Shown in pieces: positions 57,230-61,670 of a stretch of 61,670 bases of DNA. Numbering within the stretch: the stretch's first letter is position 1; each line of letters begins with the position of its first letter. The position numbers and the translations under genes are program-made. The notes under the pieces are model-generated. The model was not told the DNA's origin. It saw only the letters and a list, made by a program, of their open reading frames with translations, and did no database searches. This DNA comes from CG2-30-46-19 sp034414555 (GTDB lineage: Bacteria > Chloroflexota > Dehalococcoidia > GIF9 > AB-539-J10), in the NCBI GenBank assembly GCA_034414555.1, contig DAOUMA010000018.1:1-61670 (forward strand), written 5' to 3'.

Positions 57230-57619
57230 ATGAGAAGAGCGCTCAAGGCTTTCAAAACACTGTCTGATGAAACTAGGCTCCGCATACTCAATCTAATCCT
57301 AGAGCGAGAATGCTGCGTTTGCGAGGTGATGCAGGCGCTACAGATATCACAGTCCAAGGCCTCCCGAGGCTTAACCACCCTCTATGATGCCGGTTTCCTG
57401 AAACAGCGGAAAGATGGACTCTGGTCTTTATATTCGATCGATACTGAAATGAAGGATTATCTTTCAGACCTGACGGAGGTGGCCAGAAAGGCTCTTAAAG
57501 ACAATAAAGTGGCTGCACTAGATAGAGAGCGGCTACAAAAGGCCGAGCGGATGGGCCCAGGTTGTACGGCAGAGTGTGTGAGACCAGTTTACCAGCCGAA
57601 ACGTTATAACCTCGGGTGA
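57230..57619 (+). CDS. arsR: ArsR/SmtB-family metalloregulator
   Basis: About 129 residues. The winged helix reads RALKAFKTLSDETRLRILN and QALQISQSKASRGLTTLY. The ECCVCEV segment matches the As(III)/Sb(III) cysteine site of classical ArsR (ELCVCD), and the C-terminal GPGCTAEC gives two more Cys that could bind metalloid. ATG 57230 was chosen; the open frame reaches TTG 57218. It would repress its own operon and release DNA on binding arsenite. The genes downstream (MFS, TSUP, ACR3 fragment) fit metalloid efflux. Confidence 0.88.
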   Translation: MRRALKAFKTLSDETRLRILNLILERECCVCEVMQALQISQSKASRGLTTLYDAGFLKQRKDGLWSLYSIDTEMKDYLSDLTEVARKALKDNKVAALDRERLQKAERMGPGCTAECVRPVYQPKRYNLG

Positions 57620-57817
57620 CCAGGGAATTTGGACCATGGAAATACCTTTCGTCTCCTGAAAAAGAATTTTGATAAGACGGTGAGGACAGTGGTTTTCGGG
57701 CGGGGTCATTGAAAGCCCTGGTTTGAGCTCTCGGGCGGGAGCAAAATCCCAGGTGAGTTCGCGAATAAAAGAAACATATGAACACGAAATTACAGAAATG
57801 GGAAGGGGAAATCGGCG

Positions 57818-59026
57818 ATGAATAAACGCTCAATAGTATTAATCCTCGGCCTGGCCGGTTTTACGGTTATGGCAGATAACTGGGTGGTTTCACCTTTGCT
57901 ACCGGCCATATCCAAGACTTTCGGTGTCATCGCCACCAGTGCAGGCATCCTGATTACCGCCTACATGATACCATTCGGAATCTTTCAATTGGTCTTCGGT
58001 CCCCTGGCAGACCGTTTTGGCAAAAAGCAGGTGGTTACTTTTTCTATGATATTCTTTACATTCGGCACTGGCCTCTGCGCCATCGGCTATAGCCTGGGCA
58101 ATCTGATGTTATACAGGGTACTTGCCGGCATCTTCGCTGCCTCGGTTATGCCGATATCACTGGCCTTAATCGGCGACCTGGTGCCTATGGTAGAAAGACA
58201 GGGAGCGATAGGGCTGTTTATGGGGATATCCTTTCTCGGCCAGGGACTCAGTATGGCGATTGGTGGCGCGATGGCTTATTTCATAAGCTGGCGAGGTGCT
58301 TTCGTACTTTACGCCATACTGGCGATTTTGTCCGCGATACTGTTGCTCACTGCCGGTCGGAGAATTCCCTCTTCGAGAAATCCTAAAAGTGAGTTCTTCA
58401 TGCCATATCTGAGATTGTTGAGTAACAGGGAAAGCCTCTTTACTTACATTGTTGTCCTTTTTGAAGGCATCCTTATAGTCGGCTCTTTTTCATTCCTTGG
58501 GGCCTTCATATCCAGTGCCTACCATTACAATTTCCTGCAGATAGGTCTGGTCATGACTGCTTTTGGTATTATGACCGTAATCGGCGGCAGACTGACCGGC
58601 AAGATTGCCGGGAAAATCGGACAGAAAAGGATACTTATTCTGGGGCTTGGCTTAGCCGTCGTGGCGGACCTGTTATTGTTTCCCGCGGTCAATGTTTTGG
58701 GTATGCTCATACCGGCGGTAGCTCTGTTGGGACTAGGCTTTATATTCGCTCATTCCACGCTGCTTACGATTGCTACCGATTTTGCCCAGAAGGCACGCGG
58801 GATAGCCATGTCCCTGGTCGCGGCCTGCTTTATGGGAGGTGGTGGAGTTGGTACCGCCATTGGTCAAAGACTAATTAAGGGATACGGGTTCAATCAATTT
58901 TTCCTGTACTACGGAATCACTCTTGCCGCGTTGATAATCGTTGCCGCGTTCCTGGTCAAGGCAAGAGACAAATTACCCAAAACAGATTTGAGCAAGAATT
59001 TTGTTGCTTCAACAGCGGGGAAATAA
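57818..59026 (+). CDS. MFS exporter
   Basis: A 402-residue major facilitator with 12 predicted helices. VVSPLLPAISKTFGV and FGPLADRFGKKQVV (motif A) in the first half, and GGRLTGKIAGKIGQKRILIL in the second, are typical of drug or metabolite exporters of the 12-helix class. Its place after arsR suggests that it exports a metalloid compound, but ArsJ-type systems need a GAPDH partner that is missing here. The gap of 198 nt to arsR contains nothing recognisable. Confidence 0.85.
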   Translation: MNKRSIVLILGLAGFTVMADNWVVSPLLPAISKTFGVIATSAGILITAYMIPFGIFQLVFGPLADRFGKKQVVTFSMIFFTFGTGLCAIGYSLGNLMLYRVLAGIFAASVMPISLALIGDLVPMVERQGAIGLFMGISFLGQGLSMAIGGAMAYFISWRGAFVLYAILAILSAILLLTAGRRIPSSRNPKSEFFMPYLRLLSNRESLFTYIVVLFEGILIVGSFSFLGAFISSAYHYNFLQIGLVMTAFGIMTVIGGRLTGKIAGKIGQKRILILGLGLAVVADLLLFPAVNVLGMLIPAVALLGLGFIFAHSTLLTIATDFAQKARGIAMSLVAACFMGGGGVGTAIGQRLIKGYGFNQFFLYYGITLAALIIVAAFLVKARDKLPKTDLSKNFVASTAGK

Positions 59027-59039
59027 ATAAGGGAAAAAG

Positions 59040-59300
59040 ATGGAAGAGAAGAAACTCACATTAGAGCAGGTGCCGCAAACGATGGAAGACACCCTGGGTG
59101 AAGAACCCAGGCCAATGGTGCTGATGTCGAAAATAGCCCCGGAGATAGTATTTAGACACGCTCAAGACCGCGAGTTCGTTCTTGACCTGCCCAACATACC
59201 GTCCAAATACAAGCAGCTCATCTACCGCCCGCCGCCGGGACGCCAGCAAAGCGGCTCGGTGAGGTTCCGGTGGAAGAGCTTGATAAATTCACACAGATAG
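59040..59300 (+). pseudogene. truncated carboxymuconolactone-decarboxylase/AhpD-like protein
   Basis: An 86-residue frame. MVLMSKIAPEIVFRHAQ and FVLDLPNIPSKYKQLI look like the N-terminal half of an AhpD/CMD-family protein. After KQLI the frame changes character (YRPPPGRQQSG, Arg- and Pro-rich) and stops, whereas the family would go on with its catalytic helix pair. Another frame over the same bases reads GEVPVEELDKFTQIG, so a frameshift or deletion is likely. It starts 14 nt after the MFS stop. Confidence 0.5.
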
Positions 59301-59328
59301 GATAATAGACAAAAGGAGGAAATACAAA

Positions 59329-59934
59329 ATGACTACCATGCCAGAGTGGGTATTTGAGTTTCATGGGCACCGCTGTCCCTTTGTGCCTATCGGCTATCGG
59401 ATGGGCCAAATGGCACTGCGAGAACTGGGTATGGAAAGAGAGAAAAACAGTGGACTTCAGGTGCTCTCCGAGATGGGCACCGGCCACCATAATACGTGCA
59501 TGGAGGACGGCATACAGGCCTCTACCGGCTGCACCTATGCCAAGCGCAACATGGAGCATATCGACTATGGTAGGGCCGCTATGGTCTTATACCATCCGGG
59601 CCATCCAGAAAAGGGTGCGGCGCGGGTGTCACTGAAAGCCCAGGCCTTTGACGAACTAGGCAAATTTGAGTTTCTTACCTATCGCAAGAAAGGGACGCTT
59701 CCTTCAGACATCCCAGAAAATGTTAGTAGGGAAATAGTGGACTGGGTGCTTTCTCGCAGCGAAGAAGAACTCTTCAATGTGGAGCGGCTGCCCGATTTTG
59801 CTTTCAGGAAGCCCGAGGCGAAGACCTTTGCCAAGATAAAGTGTGTTAAATGCGGAGAATACGTCTTTGAGCCGCAGGTCCGTATAGTGAATGGCGAGCC
59901 TCACTGCATACCCTGCTCAGGCTACAAAAGTTAG
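59329..59934 (+). CDS. FmdE-family protein with zinc ribbon
   Basis: A 201-residue protein. EFHGHRCPFVPIGYRMG and SEMGTGHHNTCMEDGIQ are the FmdE core motifs, with His and Cys residues for a metal. The C-terminus is a zinc ribbon, CVKCGEYVFE...EPHCIPC. FmdE was named for formylmethanofuran dehydrogenase, but many bacterial copies exist without methanofuran and their role is unknown. AGGAGG lies just upstream of the ATG. It may handle a metal or C1 group in the metalloid operon. Confidence 0.85.
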   Translation: MTTMPEWVFEFHGHRCPFVPIGYRMGQMALRELGMEREKNSGLQVLSEMGTGHHNTCMEDGIQASTGCTYAKRNMEHIDYGRAAMVLYHPGHPEKGAARVSLKAQAFDELGKFEFLTYRKKGTLPSDIPENVSREIVDWVLSRSEEELFNVERLPDFAFRKPEAKTFAKIKCVKCGEYVFEPQVRIVNGEPHCIPCSGYKS

Positions 59935-59977
59935 AGGCGGGTAGAATTAATACGCCGCTTCTTGGGAAAATAAGAAT

Positions 59978-60775
59978 ATGGCGCTTACATCCATCATCAT
60001 AGCCGTTGCCGCCGTCTTAGCTGTATCAGTTGCCTTCTCGATGGTGGGACAGGGTGGCGGCACCCTTTATGTACCAATACTTTTGGCTTTGGGAATGGGC
60101 GTTCACGATGCGGCAACCACGAGCTTGTTTGTAATAGTGGCGACGTCAATTTCGGCGGCCATTATATACCGCCGGCGCAGGATAATTGACTGGAAGCTTG
60201 CTCTGGTTATAGAGCCGCCGACTATGGCCCTAGCATTTGCGGGCGGTCTATTGGCAAACTCTATTGACGCGACGCTACTCAAGATCGTGTTTGCCGGGGT
60301 GCTCATCATTGCCAGTATTCTCATGATAAGGCCGGCGAAAGAGAAGGATACCAACAATCCAAATGGTTGGGGCCACTGGAGACGTAAGATGGGAGATAAC
60401 AGCTACGTTGTGCGCCTACCTGGTCTGATGCCGGTGACAGCGGCAGCCGGTTTTGTGGCTGGTATGATCGGAATATCTGGGGGCATTTTCAAGCTACCGG
60501 CCATGGTGCTGATTGGACGTGTCCCGATGCGTATCGCTATCGGGACTTCCTCGCTAATGGTAGCCGCCACTGCTCTTGCCGGTCTCTCCGGTCATATCGT
60601 CGGCGGCTCTTTCAATGTAGTTGCCGCGTTACCCCTGGCCGCGGCAGCGTTTGTTGGCGGGCGTCTCGGCTCCAGTCTGTCTATTCGTGTAAATGCGCCC
60701 GCACTTAGGGTGCTCTTTGCCATCATATTGCTCCTCACCTCTGTTTGGATGATTGTCAGCATCTTTATTAAATAA
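59978..60775 (+). CDS. TSUP (TauE/SafE) family permease
   Basis: A 265-residue membrane protein with about eight helices. SMVGQGGGTLYVPILLALG and GMIGISGGIFKLPAMVLIG are the paired GxGGG-type repeats of the sulfite/sulfonate exporter family. An additional loop (AKEKDTNNPNGWGHWRRK) separates the halves. Family members move sulfite, thiosulfate or organic sulfonates. It is part of the run arsR-MFS-FmdE-TSUP-ACR3. Confidence 0.88.
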   Translation: MALTSIIIAVAAVLAVSVAFSMVGQGGGTLYVPILLALGMGVHDAATTSLFVIVATSISAAIIYRRRRIIDWKLALVIEPPTMALAFAGGLLANSIDATLLKIVFAGVLIIASILMIRPAKEKDTNNPNGWGHWRRKMGDNSYVVRLPGLMPVTAAAGFVAGMIGISGGIFKLPAMVLIGRVPMRIAIGTSSLMVAATALAGLSGHIVGGSFNVVAALPLAAAAFVGGRLGSSLSIRVNAPALRVLFAIILLLTSVWMIVSIFIK

Positions 60776-60822
60776 CGGTAACCAGTCGGGAGGATAATTA
60801 CGGACGCTGATGAGAAAGAAGC

Positions 60823-61350
60823 ATGAGTAAAAAACTGGACTCCAGTACTGGCAGGCTTTCTTTTCTTGACCGGTTTTTAACTCTGTGGATGTTCCTGTCA
60901 ATGGGCTTCGGGGTAGGACTTGGGTACTTCGTCCCCCAGGTTGGTGAGGCTATAACCCGGCTCTCTGTCGGTACTACATCTATTCCTATCGCCATAGGGC
61001 TTGTTCTGATGATGTACCCGCCTCTAGCCAAGGTCAGGTATGAGGAACTGGGCAAAGTCTTTCGCAACGAGCGTCGCAACGACGTACTCAAGGAATTCCT
61101 TAGTGCTCAGATTTACTTCCGTGCCGAGATCATCCCAGACATGGACGATGTGGCTGGGACTTCGTCGTTCTTGAGTAGTTTTCAATTATTACTCATAGAC
61201 GAGGCGCTTTCATGTCTGGAGGCTGGCTCACGCATAGACCCAAATGAGCTTTTTGACCTTTTGCAGCTTCACCCCAAGGTCAAAGACGCGGCGCAGAAGT
61301 TGTTTAGGGACGGGTACCACCTCGGGTACGAGCATGCAGGTGTTAGATAA
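60823..61350 (+). pseudogene. ACR3 arsenite exporter N-terminus fused to an unrelated C-terminal piece
   Basis: A 175-residue chimera. Residues ~11-83 (LSFLDRFLTLWMFLSMGFGVG, here in parts, and SVGTTSIPIAIGLVLMMYPPL, then AKVRYEELGKVFRN) are the start of ACR3, a ten-helix arsenite pump of ~350 residues. From about residue 84 (ERRNDVLKEFLSAQ) the sequence is soluble, and LFDLLQLHPKVKDAAQKLF resembles the C-terminal domain of TIGR02391/Ymh proteins. The pump cannot work. The join marks a deletion or insertion. Confidence 0.65.
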
Positions 61351-61423
61351 AATCACAGACTTCTGTCTTAAAATAGTAATATATAAGCATATCTAACTAT
61401 TTACTGAAAGAGGAGGTAATTAA

Positions 61424-61670
61424 ATGCCTGAACATCCTTTGAAGGTCTTCCAGAGACTCGACCCAAAGCTACTAAAGCTCGTTGAAAACACCAGTGAGTT
61501 TGCTCTTGCGGATGGTGCCTTACCCAGGAAGTTTAAACTTCTTATCGCGATGACCTTGGATGCCTCTCATGGAGCTGTTGGTGGCGTAACGGCGTTGGCT
61601 CGCTCGGCAATGGAAGCTGGCGCTACAAAGGAGGAGATTACGGAAGCATTGAGAGTTGGTCAATACGTTT
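61424..61670 (+). CDS. carboxymuconolactone-decarboxylase-like protein (cut by window edge)
   Basis: MPEHPLKVFQRLDPKLLKL starts this frame, which runs off the window at 82 codons. KFKLLIAMTLDASHGAVGG and ALARSAMEAGATKEEITEAL match the AhpD/CMD helix pair. The CxxC that drives peroxidase activity in AhpD is replaced: AVGG stands at that place. GAGGAGGTAAT precedes the ATG. It is probably the intact relative of the broken gene at 59040. Function beyond the fold is unknown. Confidence 0.75.
   Translation, partial: MPEHPLKVFQRLDPKLLKLVENTSEFALADGALPRKFKLLIAMTLDASHGAVGGVTALARSAMEAGATKEEITEALRVGQYV

Overview
The window looks like a chromosomal segment of an anaerobic or facultative bacterium. The mix fits Chloroflexota, Dehalococcoidia-like lineages best: many acyl-CoA dehydrogenases, a tungsten aldehyde:ferredoxin oxidoreductase, a glycyl radical enzyme with its activase, acetoacetyl-CoA synthetase, succinyl-CoA synthetase and a Liv-type ABC importer. 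No 16S gene or ribosomal protein is present, so this placement is an inference from gene content.

Layout. (1) 1-5.6 kb: start of glycerol kinase, divergent from a glycyl radical enzyme, its activase and a flavin-type protein, followed by a monoacylglycerol-lipase-like hydrolase. (2) 5.9-9.4 kb: ECF-type S component with DUF1893, enoyl-CoA hydratase, SemiSWEET and an Ntn-type amidohydrolase. (3) 9.5-20.2 kb: a tight plus-strand operon (two acyl-CoA dehydrogenases, an acetoacetate-decarboxylase-like protein, AOR, SCP2, Fe-ADH, FAD oxidoreductase) facing a GMC oxidoreductase operon. (4) 20.2-25.2 kb: birA, bioY, tyrA, aroA, gmk, with a decayed symporter fragment behind bioY. (5) 25.2-30.4 kb: acyl-CoA dehydrogenase, tRNA-Ser, then an AT-rich insert that I read as a small integron gene-cassette array without an integrase (two complete attC-like sites, one half site) carrying a TIR protein, a PD-(D/E)xK-like protein and a GIY-YIG-like protein; then another acyl-CoA dehydrogenase.

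(6) 30.4-42.2 kb: thiolase-like/DUF35 pair and acetoacetyl-CoA synthetase (minus), sucCD, pabB-pabA-pabC, an unpaired fumarase beta subunit and a fifth acyl-CoA dehydrogenase. (7) 42.6-48.7 kb: HAD hydrolase plus livHMGFK, a strong terminator, and an HDAC-family deacetylase. (8) 49.0-55.0 kb: plsX, three DegV/FakB proteins, a short FakA-like DAK protein and fabF, which together read as a fatty-acid kinase and acyl-phosphate module; a broken copy of the DAK start lies between two degV genes. (9) 55.0-61.7 kb: TlpA/CcdA, tRNA-Ala, then an arsenic-type region: an ArsR repressor with a near-consensus promoter and operator, MFS exporter, FmdE-like protein, TSUP permease and a truncated ACR3 arsenite exporter joined to an unrelated tail.

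Three copies of a ~153-bp palindromic MITE-like element, each with flanking direct repeats, and several copies of a second repeat (TGTCATTGCGAG ends) are scattered between genes. The strongest lead for something undescribed is the cassette array at 26.6-29.1 kb, especially the TIR - glycine-zipper - zinc-ribbon protein and its small partner.
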